DNA of 54,085 nucleotides, taken from the NCBI GenBank assembly GCA_016705335.1, contig JADIYN010000043.1:1-54085 (forward strand). Direction: 5' to 3'. This document shows positions 1-9,506 of the stretch, one piece after another. The position numbers and the translations under genes are program-made. The number at the start of each line of letters is the position of its first letter. The stretch's first letter is position 1. The DNA comes from Draconibacterium sp. (GTDB lineage Bacteria; Bacteroidota; Bacteroidia; Bacteroidales; Prolixibacteraceae). The notes below the pieces were generated by a model that had not been told where the DNA came from, did no database searches, and saw only the letters and a program-made list of their open reading frames with translations.

Positions 1-1338
1 AATCAAAATTTCAGTTTCACCTTTTTTCAAATCAAAACAAATAATAGTTGTATTATCCTCAATCTGAAAAGTTCCTGGTTTTAAATCTTTTATATTGTCA
101 ATTCTTTTAAGCGGTGCTGCGTTTTTAATTTCAGGATTTTTAATCGCTTTATTTAGTTTTAATGTAAAATCAGGCGAAGCAAATGGTGCTTTTAGTTTAA
201 CTGAGTTTTTGTCAATCGCAATAGTTGTTAACTCTTTGGCCGCCCAGTACCGTGAAATGTCACTAAGTTTTAACCATATCAGATAACTGTATTTCTGATC
301 GAGACGTCGTTTTACTTCTTTCAGAATGTTAAAACCAAGTTTTTCGCCATTATAATAAATACCCGGCCAGTGACAAACCATAATTGCCGGTTCACCGCTA
401 TCGATTACCTCGACCATTCGTCCGCTTTTTAAATCCGGAGTAATAAATCTATCAACATCACCTGGTTCGAGTCCATCCCAGCCACCAAACCAGTCGCCGG
501 TGCAACCCAATATAGAAACCACACATTTTGGATCACTACTGTCGAGGCCCGATGGAAATCGTACCTGTGGAGCAACACTTTTCTCTTTTTCTGTAAAAAG
601 GTCGCGGAAATAATGTGGTATTTCAGCTCCGTAAACATCCCGAACTGCATCTAATATTCCCAATGCAAGATTGTCCTGATTGCGACCGCCATAACCTCCG
701 GGAGTAGTTAATCCTTCGCAGTTTAGCCCTGCATCTTTTAAAATTTGCAGTGCGTATGCCTGGTAGGCTGCCAGTTCATCGGCGCTTTTGTTCTGGCTCC
801 ATTCCCAGTTTTCCATAAAATCGGGAGTGGCATACGGAAATGGTTTCCCGGTTTTTATATTGATTACACGCGTGTGGCTAATCATTTCAGGGTGAATATC
901 CCAGTTCGGAACAATTACTTCTCTAACCAGATTCAGGCTGTTTCGCAATTCCTTTTCTGTCCAGCCGGGAATAAAACGGTTTACCCAGCCCGTACAAGCC
1001 GGGTAAGGAACAATGCTGTATTTACCTTTCACACCGTTTTCAGCGCTCCATTCGCCAAACTCACGTACAAAACTATCCGGAATTTCGCGGGGAAGTTTGC
1101 GCCAGTCCTGTTTGTAATTATCGGGAAAAACTTCGGCAAATTGCGGAATTCCATAGTATGCCAGATTTACAAGTGTTGTTGAATCGTCGATAATTAAACT
1201 CACGGGAACCCTGTTTCGCGGGTTTATAATTTCAACTGCAATAGTTTTATCTGCTGAAAAAACAAGTTTTGGGGAAATGGACACTGCTGCTGCTCCGGTT
1301 GCTGCTGTCTTTAAAAAGTTTCTCCTGTTGTAATTCAT
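1..1338 (-). CDS. Tat-exported protein, possibly polysaccharide-deacetylase-like (3' end outside window)
   Basis: An open frame runs from the ATG at 1338 to the left edge of the window with no stop, giving 446 visible residues. The N-terminus has a twin-arginine signal (NRRNFLK at residues 4-10) followed by an Ala-rich hydrophobic stretch, so the product is probably exported folded. An early LIIDD motif and a later WDIHPEM motif recall the metal-binding Asp and His positions of NodB-type polysaccharide deacetylases, but the match is weak and this is inference. No partner gene is visible to the left. A gap of 377 bp separates its start from the divergent gene at 1716. The coding call is firm; the function is not. 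Confidence 0.75.
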   Translation of the reverse strand, partial: MNYNRRNFLKTAATGAAAVSISPKLVFSADKTIAVEIINPRNRVPVSLIIDDSTTLVNLAYYGIPQFAEVFPDNYKQDWRKLPREIPDSFVREFGEWSAENGVKGKYSIVPYPACTGWVNRFIPGWTEKELRNSLNLVREVIVPNWDIHPEMISHTRVINIKTGKPFPYATPDFMENWEWSQNKSADELAAYQAYALQILKDAGLNCEGLTTPGGYGGRNQDNLALGILDAVRDVYGAEIPHYFRDLFTEKEKSVAPQVRFPSGLDSSDPKCVVSILGCTGDWFGGWDGLEPGDVDRFITPDLKSGRMVEVIDSGEPAIMVCHWPGIYYNGEKLGFNILKEVKRRLDQKYSYLIWLKLSDISRYWAAKELTTIAIDKNSVKLKAPFASPDFTLKLNKAIKNPEIKNAAPLKRIDNIKDLKPGTFQIEDNTTIICFDLKKGETEILI

Positions 1339-1660
1339 TTTAAGTAAGGTTATTTTCAATAAAGATAATGAAAATGGAGGTTGCTGCCTTTTATAGGGGT
1401 TTTTTTGTTTAATTATTTCATAAGGTTGATATTAAGAATAAGGTTTCATGTTTTTGGTTAATTGTCTGTTTGAGTTCGTTATTCTTTAACCTTATTTCTG
1501 GTTTTAAAACCTTGTAGGAGTACCGGCCCGTTTTTCTTTGATTGAGTCTTATACATGTCAGGGACGGGAAGTTAAAATTGTTGCACATTAAGTTGCAGGG
1601 AAAATACAGATATCTCGTTTTCTTTGCACCGGAAGGCACGGGACAAATTATATCTTATAC

Positions 1661-1690
1661 TTTGTAATCGTCGGATTAAATTTAACTTTG
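1661..1690 (+). promoter_or_regulatory. Bacteroidota-type promoter for the gene at 1716
   Basis: A TTTG (-33 element) at 1661-1664 is followed after 18 bases by TAACTTTG at 1683-1690, which matches the TAnnTTTG -7 consensus of the phylum. Transcription would start near 1697, about 20 bases before the ATG. Nothing else was recognised in the 1339-1715 gap. Confidence 0.55.
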
Positions 1691-1715
1691 CTGCCTTTAA
1701 AACAAAAATAATTAC

Positions 1716-3284
1716 ATGAAACTATTCGAAGGACATACTTTTCACATACCGGTACTCGGGGTAGGATATTCAATTGACACACCTATTAATGTTGCGCATT
1801 TTGGGATTTCGTCGGTTATTTCGCTGGTTGACGACACTACTATCGAAAATATGCGTGAGTTCTACAGTAAAAAGTTCGATATTCCTTTTCAAACCATATC
1901 AAAAAAAGTTGACGATTTCAGGGCGAAACGAATTGCTTCGTACCTTAATCTGGTTGATGAAATTGTAAAACGCAAATTTCAGGAATTAAAGGAATCTGCA
2001 ACAAAAGCAGGCGGTGAGTTTGAAAAATATGTTGATATGCTTCCTGATTTTTCAGTTTTAAAATCGAAATTTAATCTGGCTGAAAAGAGCCAGCAGGCAG
2101 CCGATGAACTTACAAAATGGATAAATGAAAAACTTCACGTGGGTTCTATCGACGTAAATATAATGACCAAGCTCGATAAGGTAAATTCGAAAGATGGGGT
2201 TGAATTGCCAATCGAACATAACGATGCACATGCTGCTTTACGGGGTTTTGCTACAAGTAATTTAAGTTCATCTTTGGTATTATCTGCCGGAATGAGCCCG
2301 CGTTTGTACAGTTACATTGAGAATTTCGAAGATTTCTTTCCTGATAAAAATGGAAATATCAAAAAGAAAATAATACTAAAAGTAAGTGATTTCAGATCGG
2401 CTTTTGTGCAGGGTAAAATGCTTTCTGCCAAAGGGCTTTGGATTTCTGAATACCGAATTGAATCGGGCGTTAATTTGGCGGACACTGTTTTCCAACCAAT
2501 GGAATAGGCTGGGCAACTCCGTTTATGCTGGTTCCCGAAGTTATAAGTATCGATACCGAAACACTGAATATTTTGGCAAAAGCAAAGGAAGATGATTTGG
2601 TTTATAGTGGTTTGTCGCCATTGGGTGTTCCGTTTAATACAGTAAAAGGTGTGTCGATGAGCATTGAAAAAATGGAACTAGCAAAGGCCGGAAGGCCCGG
2701 TGCTACCTGCACAAAAGGCTTTTTAAAATACAATACTGAATATACTGAAAAACCAATTTGTACGTCCTCACGTCAATACCAAACCATCAAATTGAAAGAA
2801 CTTTCTGACATGAATCTTCCACAGGAAGAATATCAAAAAACTTATAGTAAAATTATTGAAAGGGAATGTTTGTGCAAAGGTTTGAGTACTTCAACTTTAC
2901 TGTCGAAAAACCTTGAAGTTAAACCTGATTTTAAAGTTACCTGCTGTCCAGGACCGAATTTGGCGTACTTCTCAAAAATTTCAACTTTGAAAGAAATGGT
3001 TGACCATATTTACGGTCGTATTAAATTTGTTGGACAATCGTCCGCGCCCGCACATGTTTTTAAAAGAACTCGGAATGTACCTCGATATTTTTAAGGAGCG
3101 GATTGAAGAATTTTTGAAAGACCCTGACAACCAAAAAGAGAAAAAGAATCTGAAATCGTTTCAGGATAATCTGTTCGATGGAATTAATTACTACAAATCA
3201 CTTTTCGCTGAAAAGAAAAAAGAGGTAATTGATGATTTGGAAAAGATGTTGCAGAAATATTCGGTAATACACACTGAGTTATAA
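1716..3284 (+). CDS. Conserved protein of unknown function, broken by two frameshifts
   Basis: Three overlapping frames on the same strand join into one protein of about 522 residues. The first frame ends at 2507. Shifting frame near 2470 reads on through a GGHCFPTNGIGW motif into the frame that ends at 3094. A second shift near 3040-3050 restores RPHMFLKEL and the C-terminus to 3284. No signal peptide or membrane segment is seen. Conserved-looking features are HNDAHAALRGF and SAGMSPRLYSY in the first part, a GRPGATCTKGF segment, closely spaced cysteines (ECLCKGL) and CCPGPNLAYF near the end; the Cys and His content might indicate a metal or redox site. I do not recognise the family. The breaks are probably sequencing errors, because the sequence on either side stays protein-like. 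A good promoter lies just upstream. Confidence 0.7.
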
Positions 3285-3307
3285 GATTCAGTTTTCAATT
3301 ATAAAGA

Positions 3308-3355
3308 TTGCTACAGATTCACCGACAATTTAATCCGTGAATCTGTGGCAATTTT
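3308..3355. terminator. Hairpin terminator between convergent genes
   Basis: A 15-bp stem (3308-3322 with 3337-3351, one G-T wobble) with a 14-base loop is followed by a T-rich run. It sits in the 93-bp gap between the converging genes ending at 3284 and 3378, so it may serve both. Confidence 0.65.
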
Positions 3356-3377
3356 GATTTCTATCCTAAACAGATGT

Positions 3378-3956
3378 CTATTTCCCAATCCTCCAACGTT
3401 TCGCGACTGTTTTTTCAGCAAAGATTCCACGGCTGACAAATTTTACGTCTTCGATGGAATAAAATGCATTTGGATTGTAGGTTTTTATTTGTTCGGCCAT
3501 TTTAGGAAGTTCAGTGCGTTTAATGATGCTGTAAATAATACTCACATTTTCGGTTCCGCCCCTGGCATCGTGGTGTGTAATTCCATAACCGGCAGCAAGT
3601 AATTTTTCAATAAGTATATCGGCAGGTTTACTTGTAATGATCTGGATTTTTATGATTCCCATTGCCAGTTTTTCTTCAATGTACATTCCAACATAGTTGC
3701 CTGTTGCAAATCCGGCGCCGTAAGCAAAGTAACACACCCAGTTATCAAGATTTTCGAAAATGCGTGAAATTGCAAGCAGCCAAATCAACACCTCGAAAAA
3801 ACCAAGTATTGGTGCGATTATTTTTTGGCCCTTTGCAACCATAACAATCCTGATTGTTCCGATAGAAACGTCACAAATACGGGCAACAAAAATCAGGAAG
3901 GGCAAAACAAAGTAGGTAAATGTTGCACCTTCGTAAAATGAACTAAGAAGTACCAT
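3378..3956 (-). CDS. UPF0316 family membrane protein with DUF2179 domain
   Basis: The 192-residue protein has three hydrophobic segments in the first ~100 residues (about 15-32, 45-65 and 72-92), then a soluble C-terminal domain of about 80 residues ending near the terminus. This layout, and motifs such as ARICDVSIGTIRIV and HHDARGG, fit the UPF0316 proteins (DUF5698 plus DUF2179). The family is in the inner membrane and its role is unknown; the DUF2179 part resembles a small regulatory domain. The ATG at 3956 lies 22 bp downstream of the prfC stop, so the two are probably co-transcribed. Confidence in the family is good; no function can be stated. Confidence 0.85.
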   Translation of the reverse strand: MVLLSSFYEGATFTYFVLPFLIFVARICDVSIGTIRIVMVAKGQKIIAPILGFFEVLIWLLAISRIFENLDNWVCYFAYGAGFATGNYVGMYIEEKLAMGIIKIQIITSKPADILIEKLLAAGYGITHHDARGGTENVSIIYSIIKRTELPKMAEQIKTYNPNAFYSIEDVKFVSRGIFAEKTVAKRWRIGK

Positions 3957-3978
3957 GATTTTTTATTTCAAAATTAGC

Positions 3979-5553
3979 CTAAAATTCTGAAGTGAAATGG
4001 AATTTTATAGTTTTAAACTCGTCCTGTGCCATTTGCAAAATAAATGGTGAATCGGCCATAAAAACGTCGCGGCCCAATTTGTCTTTCGCCATTTTCTGGT
4101 GTTTACGTTTTTTAAACTCTTCGAGCATTTTGTTGTCTTCAGATTGAATCCAGCACGCCTTGTACATTGATAAGGGCTCAAAACGGCATTTGGCATTGTA
4201 TTCATGCTCCAGCCGGTACTGTATTACTTCCAACTGAAGCTGGCCAACTGTACCTACAATTTTCCGGCCGTTAAACTGACTTGTAAAAAGCTGTGCAACA
4301 CCTTCATCCATTAACTGATCTACACCTTTTGCAAGTTGTTTTGATTTCATGGGGTCAGCATTTTCGACAAAGCGGAACATTTCGGGCGAGAAACTGGGCA
4401 AACCTTTGAAGTTGATTTCTTCACCGTCGGTCAGTGTGTCGCCAATTATAAAGTTACCTGTATCGGGCACACCAATAATATCTCCAGGAAAAGCTTCTTC
4501 AACAATTTCTTTTTGTGATGCCATAAACGCTGTCGGGCTTGGAAATCCTGAATGTTTTTCCAAGCCTAATGTTTTTATACATTTTGTTGCGTTCGAACCT
4601 GCCTGAGCAGATTTTCACAAAAGCAATCCGGCTGCGGTGATTGGGATCGATATTGGCATGTATTTTAAAAACGAAACCTGTAAATCCTTCTTCCTCAGGT
4701 TTAACCTCGCGTTCTTCAGTAAAACTTGGTTTGGGTGAGGGCGCAATTTTTAAAAAAGCATCAAGCAACTCCTGAACGCCAAAATTATAAAGTGCACTTC
4801 CAAAAAAACGGGAGCCAGATCACCTGCAAGGTAAGCTTCACGGTCGAACTCATGATAAACACCTTCTGTTAATTCAAGTTCATCGCGCAAAATCTGGGCA
4901 TCGGCGCCAATATAATCTTCCAGGGCCGGATCATTTATGTCTTCAAATCTTATGCGCTCTTCAATCGCCTGGATATCAGCTACAAAAAGTTTGAGGCTTT
5001 TGTTGAAAATGTTGTAAACTCCTTTAAAATCAGGTCCATTGTTTATTGGCCAGCTCAATGGCCTTACTTTAATTTGCAATTGCCTTTCCACGTCGTCCAT
5101 TAACGAAAACGGATCTTGTGCAGGGCGGTCCATTTTATTTACAAAAACGATTACGGGTGTTTTACGCATCCGGCAAACATTCATCAGTTTTTCGGTTTGC
5201 GGCTCAACTCCCTTTGCAGCGTCAATTACAATAATTACACTGTCAACCGCAGTTAAAGTTCGAAACGTATCTTCCTGGAAATCCTGGTGACCGGGTGTGT
5301 CAAGAATATTCACTTTGTAGCTGTCATATTCAAAACCCATTACCGAAGTAGCTACCGAAATACCGCGTTGCCGTTCAATTTCCATAAAGTCGGAGGTGGC
5401 GCCTTTTTTAATTTTGTTGCTTTTAACAGCACCGGCAACACGGATTGCACCACCAAAAAGCAGTAGTTTTTCAGTCAAAGTAGTTTTTCCTGCATCGGGG
5501 TGACTTACAATACCAAAAGTCCGCCTGCGTTGTATTTCTTCAAGAAATGTCAT
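3979..5553 (-). CDS. prfC: Peptide chain release factor 3, broken by two frameshifts
   Basis: This is the translational GTPase that removes RF1 and RF2 from the ribosome after termination. The P-loop SHPDAGKTT is at residues 17-25, followed by the G3 DTPGHQD and G4 NKMD motifs. The C-terminal part keeps the RF3 features GTVGQLQLEV and an FEPLSMYKACW segment. The frame breaks at the A7 run 4802-4808 (T7 in the gene), where one base is missing from what should read PVFFGSALYNFGVQ. It breaks again near 4536-4545, where one base appears extra. Joined, the gene encodes about 525 residues, close to the usual RF3 length. The breaks are almost certainly sequence errors. It is followed closely by the UPF0316 gene. 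Confidence 0.93.
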
Positions 5554-5580
5554 TTTTCGATAACTTTAATTTTGAGGGCG

Positions 5581-5588
5581 CAAAAGTA
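5581..5588 (-). promoter_or_regulatory. -7 promoter element upstream of prfC
   Basis: On the minus strand this reads TACTTTTG, matching the TAnnTTTG box. Transcription would start near 5574, about 20 bases before the prfC ATG. I see no clear -33 TTG at the right distance. Confidence 0.4.
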
Positions 5589-5719
5589 GGGAAAGAAGTC
5601 CGAAAAGTTTAGAGTTCAGGGTTTAAAGTTTAAAGAAAGTTTAAACTTCGAAATTGAAAGAAGTTTTTAACTGAGCAAGAAAAACATTGTTGGTTTGATC
5701 TTCAGTAAATAAACCCTTC

Positions 5720-6052
5720 TTATTTGTTTTTTAATCGAAAGGAAAGGATTGGATTATTAAACTTTTTTAAATATTTAATTGACTTTATTTCGTTGTTTGA
5801 CAGTTCTTTTTTATGGGTAAAACGCAATAAAGCAATAAAAACAAAAATTGAAATAAAACTTACGGATATCCAAATATAAAAGAAGATGCTGTTGTCATTC
5901 CCATGTGAAATTAAATTTAGAATTGCTGAAATCAGGTTTAATACTAATATTACTTTTATCCAAAAGAATTGAATTTTGGAATTATCAGAAATTAAAATTC
6001 TTTCATCCAACAACCTGAGTTGACCAAATTTAGTTTTAAAAGTTCCGTTCAT
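5720..6052 (-). CDS. Small membrane protein of unknown function
   Basis: The 110-residue product has two hydrophobic segments (about residues 28-48 and 56-79) flanked by charged ends, with a Lys-rich C-terminus. It looks like a small integral membrane protein with two helices. No family was recognised. It lies alone between prfC and the toxin-antitoxin pair on the same strand. Its composition and lack of overlap with a better frame support it being real. Confidence 0.55.
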   Translation of the reverse strand: MNGTFKTKFGQLRLLDERILISDNSKIQFFWIKVILVLNLISAILNLISHGNDNSIFFYIWISVSFISIFVFIALLRFTHKKELSNNEIKSIKYLKKFNNPILSFRLKNK

Positions 6053-6133
6053 AATTAATTCTTTGTTTTGGCTTTTTTTAATATCTCAGAAATATGTGTC
6101 CTGGTTCTTTAACAATATTCTCAGTCAAAAAAA

Positions 6134-6433
6134 TCACTTTAAATTTTCAGTAGTAAGTGATCTTGCGCTGTGAAACACTGTTAGAATAAAAATTGAGGTT
6201 TCTTTGCGAATTTGATAAATAACCCGATAATTCCCTTTAATGATTTCCCTTATAGTTTTATCGTTAATTTCAGGTACGAATCTTCCGAGCAATGGGTAAT
6301 TTTCAATGATGGATGCTGTTTCTACCAGTTTCTCAAGAGTGATTTTTGCATATTTGAAAGAATCTTTTGAGATGTAATCTCCTATGTCTTTCAAGTCATC
6401 CAACGCTCTTTGAGTCCAAACTACTTTAACCAT
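6134..6433 (-). CDS. ParE/RelE-superfamily toxin of a type II toxin-antitoxin system
   Basis: The 99-residue protein has the compact ParE/RelE plasmid-stabilisation fold signature: a start of VVWTQRALDDLKDIGDYI, a central ENYPLLGRFVPE, then REIIKGNYRVIYQI and a C-terminal VFHSARSL strand. Family members either poison gyrase (ParE) or cleave mRNA on the ribosome (RelE); the sequence alone does not decide which, though the REIIKGNYRVIY stretch is common in ParE-like toxins. The start overlaps the end of the upstream antitoxin gene by 13 bp, the normal arrangement for such a pair. Confidence 0.88.
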   Translation of the reverse strand: MVKVVWTQRALDDLKDIGDYISKDSFKYAKITLEKLVETASIIENYPLLGRFVPEINDKTIREIIKGNYRVIYQIRKETSIFILTVFHSARSLTTENLK

Positions 6434-6603
6434 TTGTTAAGTTTATCTTTGACCGCTTCTGTTGAATAGACCTTACCTTCATCGACGTCCTTAATTCCCT
6501 GTTCAACTTTATCCAATAATATCATTTGGTCGATAACCTGATCGATAGTTAGGTTGTCGGGAAGTGAATCAATGGTATAATGAATTTTTTCTTTTGTTAA
6601 CAT
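6421..6603 (-). CDS. Antitoxin partner of the ParE/RelE-type toxin
   Basis: This 60-residue acidic protein precedes the toxin and overlaps it by 13 bp. Its C-terminal half (EQGIKDVDEGKVYSTEAVKDKLNKWL) fits small antitoxins that wrap the toxin through a flexible tail. The N-terminal half is a short helical region that may dimerise. Such antitoxins usually repress their own promoter, and a strong promoter ends only about 15 bases upstream of the ATG. Confidence 0.82.
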   Translation of the reverse strand: MLTKEKIHYTIDSLPDNLTIDQVIDQMILLDKVEQGIKDVDEGKVYSTEAVKDKLNKWLK

Positions 6604-6617
6604 AGCTTCATTTTTTT

Positions 6618-6648
6618 CAAATCTAATGATTATTAAAATTTTGACAAA
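6618..6648 (-). promoter_or_regulatory. Promoter of the toxin-antitoxin operon
   Basis: On the minus strand TTTG (6648-6645) is followed after exactly 19 bases by TAGATTTG (6625-6618), a full match to the Bacteroidota promoter. The start site would be about 8 bases before the antitoxin ATG at 6603, giving an almost leaderless transcript. Confidence 0.65.
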
Positions 6649-6656
6649 AAATTATT

Positions 6657-7762
6657 TTACTTCTTCGACTTCTTCAATATCTCCGAAATATGTGCCCAGT
6701 ATTTCTCGTGAAATTTTACACTTTTCTTGCCAATAATTTCATGGTAACTTTGTGGTTTATCTTCAGGATTGAATTTTCGCAGGTACAAATCTTCATATAA
6801 ACCCGGAACTTCGGGGTGAAACTGAACCGCAAAAACATTCGGGTATTTTTTGTGTGCAAGTCCTTCAACAATCTTACCGTCGGGAGAGCGTGCTGTAATT
6901 TCCAATCCTTTTCCAATTTTTTCGGCTGCCTGGTGGTGACTGCTGTAAACGCGGGGTTCAAACTTTTTTGAAACATCAACTGCAACTCCAAAAAAGCCAT
7001 GATTAGTAAACTGAATTGTATGCAGATTGATACCCATCAATAATGAATCTTCAACAATTTCCTGCCAGTAATTGCGGTGCAGATTGGTGCGGCCAAGGTT
7101 TAAAATTTCCTGCGGTGTTGATGCACCATAAATTTCAGAAGGAATATCCTGTATTAAAGTTCCACCGGTTGCCACATTCATGGTTTGCATGCCGAGACAA
7201 AAACCTGTAACCATGTATTTGGGTTTTTCTTTTAAGAACGGTTCAAAATCTTCGTTCCAATATCCACCCAAAAGTTGAAAAAGAAAGGATGTTTCGAAAT
7301 AGTGCCGCTGTGGATCGGTAACAACCGAAAGTGTGTTTTCTTCGCCATAAACACCTGGTGGAATATCCGGTCCGCCAAAAAAGAAAACACCAATCGAGTT
7401 CTCAAAAACCTTTTTCAGAATTGCGGTGCAGTCATTTTCGCGGAAAAGATTTTCTTCATTTAATTCTCCTTTTATTTCCTGCAAAAAGAAATTCTCAAGG
7501 TGGTTGTTTTCAATGTATGATTTGGTTTCAGAAAAGTCGTAATCCTGACCTTTAAAATAAACGCCCACAAATTTTGTTTTACGGGAATTAATATCAAGCA
7601 AATCAGCATTTACAAGATATTGAATTGTTTTAAGGTTACTTACAGTTGGGTTGGTTAGGATGACGTATTTTTTCTTGTGGTTAAAATCGGTATCGAAAAA
7701 TCCTGAGAAAAAGCTGCGTAAAACCAGGTTGTTGCAATGAGTAAAAACAGTAGTCGTTTCAT
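6657..7762 (-). CDS. Secreted class I glutamine amidotransferase / peptidase C26-like protein, one frameshift
   Basis: The clean frame (7601-6657) starts inside the gene. Reading upstream, an ATG at 7762 opens a signal peptide (MKRLLFLLIATTWFYAAFSQ) that joins the main frame if one base is restored at the A5 run 7696-7700, giving about 369 residues. The protein has the C26 catalytic features: a nucleophile elbow GFCLGMQ, and VQFHPEV carrying the His and Glu of the triad. It also has an early FFFGGPDIPPG motif typical of gamma-glutamyl hydrolase or gamma-glutamyl-GABA hydrolase relatives. A periplasmic amide hydrolase is likely; the substrate is unknown. There is no obvious operon partner. Confidence 0.85.
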
Positions 7763-7973
7763 GTTGAAAAATTTATAAGTCAAATATAACACAATCTGAT
7801 TTTCAGAAAAATCATTTCAATTGAATTTAAAAATGGTTGCTTTTGTTTAATCAAAAAAATAACTAATCTTTCAGAATTCCGGTTTTTCATTCAAAGGTTT
7901 ATGCTTGTAATCATCGGTATTCCGGCTTTTTTCAAACAAAACCAAAATTATTCGACTGCAACTTTTAATTTTT

Positions 7974-7981
7974 TAACTTTG
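7974..7981 (+). promoter_or_regulatory. -7 promoter element of the prohibitin-like gene
   Basis: TAACTTTG fits the TAnnTTTG box and lies 23 bases before the ATG at 8005. No convincing -33 TTG was found. The rest of the 7763-8004 gap shows nothing else recognisable. Confidence 0.45.
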
Positions 7982-8004
7982 TCGAAATTCAAAATAAAAC
8001 AGCT

Positions 8005-8823
8005 ATGAAATTCAATTTTAAAACACAGTACTTAATTATTGCAGCAGTTGCACTTATTCTTTTATTGCTTTTTGGTGGTAAAATGTTCCTGATTATTCAG
8101 GCAGGCGAGCGTGGTGTAATTTTTAAACCATATACAACGGGTTTGGACAAGGAAAATATTTTTGGCGAAGGTTTCCATATTATTGCGCCCTGGAACGATA
8201 TGTCAATATACAATGTTCGCGAACAGCAACGTGATGAACCGATGGATGTTCTTGATAAAAACGGGTTATCAATCAGCATGGATGTTACTGTGCGTTTTAA
8301 TCCGTCGTATAGTAAAATCGGAAATTTGCATGAACAGTTTGGGATTAACTTTGTAAATGTGCTTGTAATTCCTGAAGTTCGTTCATGTGTCAGGAAAGTT
8401 GCCGGACGATACACCGCAGAAGAAATATATTCAACCAAACGTGCTGAAGTTGAACAATCAATAATTGATGAAACAAAAATGGTTCTTAGTCAGAATTTTA
8501 TCGAAATGAAAGCTTTGCTGATTCGTTCAATAAATCTTCCTGAGCAAATTAAAGGTGCCATCGAAAGCAAACTGAAACAGGAACAGGAAGCACTGGCTTA
8601 TGAATTTAGATTGCGCAGTGAAGAATCGGAAGCCGAACGTCGCAGGATTGAAGCTGAAGGGATTGCAAACTTCAACCGTATTATAAACGCCAGTTTAACT
8701 GACAAAATTATACAACAACGCGGAATTGAAGCTACCATTGATTTGGCAAAATCGCCAAACACAAAAGTTATTGTGATTGGTAGCGGGAAAGATGGTTTAC
8801 CACTGATTTTAGGCAACAATTAG
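8005..8823 (+). CDS. Prohibitin family (SPFH/Band 7) membrane protein
   Basis: The 272-residue protein has an N-terminal membrane anchor (about residues 8-30) followed directly by an SPFH domain starting at IIQAGERGVIFKPY. Prohibitin-like motifs are GEGFHIIAPWND, LDKNGLSISMDVTVRF and the helical AGRYTAEEIYSTKRAEVE. A long charged helix (EQEALAYEFRLRSEESEAERRRIEAEG, about residues 190-215) matches the coiled coil of the family. Such proteins form large ring assemblies at the inner membrane and often guard protein quality. It is a single-gene unit with a hairpin terminator right after it. Confidence 0.93.
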   Translation: MKFNFKTQYLIIAAVALILLLLFGGKMFLIIQAGERGVIFKPYTTGLDKENIFGEGFHIIAPWNDMSIYNVREQQRDEPMDVLDKNGLSISMDVTVRFNPSYSKIGNLHEQFGINFVNVLVIPEVRSCVRKVAGRYTAEEIYSTKRAEVEQSIIDETKMVLSQNFIEMKALLIRSINLPEQIKGAIESKLKQEQEALAYEFRLRSEESEAERRRIEAEGIANFNRIINASLTDKIIQQRGIEATIDLAKSPNTKVIVIGSGKDGLPLILGNN

Positions 8824-8841
8824 AATATTATACAGAACTTT

Positions 8842-8872
8842 GAAACAGGCTGGTTTTGTACCGGCCTGTTTC
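8842..8872 (+). terminator. Hairpin after the prohibitin-like gene
   Basis: A 12-bp stem (8842-8853 with 8861-8872, one wobble) closes a 7-base loop, but there is no long T run after it. It covers an alternative TTG start at 8856 for the next gene, which supports the ATG at 8892 instead. Confidence 0.6.
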
Positions 8873-8891
8873 ATTTACAATACATTTTGGT

Positions 8892-9392
8892 ATGATTAAA
8901 ATAAGAAACCCCTTTATCGAAATGGGCTCCCGACATGATTACAATTGTTTTGGCTGCTCACCTTTTAACGAAATTGGTTTGCAGCTTGACTTTTGGGAAA
9001 ATGGCGACGAACTTGTTGCAAAATGGCAACCCCGGAAATCTCTGGAAGGCTGGTCAGATGTAGTTCATGGAGGAATTCAGGCTGCTCTTCTTGATGAACT
9101 GGCAGGGTGGATTGTTCTGATTAAAATGAAAACTTCAGGAGTAACTTCGTCTTTAAATGTGCGATACATTAAACCTGTGAATATTTCAAAAGGGGAAATC
9201 ACTGTAAAAGGCAAAGTAGAATCGGTAAACAAAAAACTTGTAACAATTTCTGCAGCATTGATTGATGGCGAAGGTACAGAATGTGCTACTGCTGAATTAG
9301 TCTATTTTTGCTTTCCCGAAAATATTGCAAGGACAAAATACCACTATCCCGGAATTGAGGCGTTTTATACAAATGAAAACCGATTCGACTAA
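8892..9392 (+). CDS. Hotdog-fold thioesterase, PaaI-like
   Basis: From the ATG at 8892 the protein is 166 residues. It opens with a short N-terminal extension containing YNCFGCSPFN, as in PaaI/YigI-like hotdog proteins that begin with a Cys pair. The core motif GWSDVVHGGIQAALLDELAGW is the hotdog helix with the conserved HGG. The C-terminal half has the strands expected for the fold (VRYIKPVNISKGEITVKG). It probably hydrolyses an acyl-CoA thioester in the cytoplasm; the substrate is not predictable. A longer TTG-start reading would begin inside the preceding hairpin and is rejected. Confidence 0.85.
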   Translation: MIKIRNPFIEMGSRHDYNCFGCSPFNEIGLQLDFWENGDELVAKWQPRKSLEGWSDVVHGGIQAALLDELAGWIVLIKMKTSGVTSSLNVRYIKPVNISKGEITVKGKVESVNKKLVTISAALIDGEGTECATAELVYFCFPENIARTKYHYPGIEAFYTNENRFD

Positions 9393-9506
9393 AAAATGTC
9401 AAATTTTTAATTTTAGGGGGAGTAAATACTATGGATTCCTTTCAGGTCATTAGGGAACTTGACTTGATACTTAATACTTTGTACTCAAAACTCAGTACAA
9501 AACTGA

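Noticed and set aside
745..1182. 145-residue plus-strand frame
   Set aside because: It lies antisense to the open Tat-exported protein, whose frame is longer and begins with a proper signal.
8856..8891. TTG start adding 12 residues to the hotdog thioesterase
   Set aside because: It begins inside a hairpin that ends the previous gene, and the ATG at 8892 fits the family's start.
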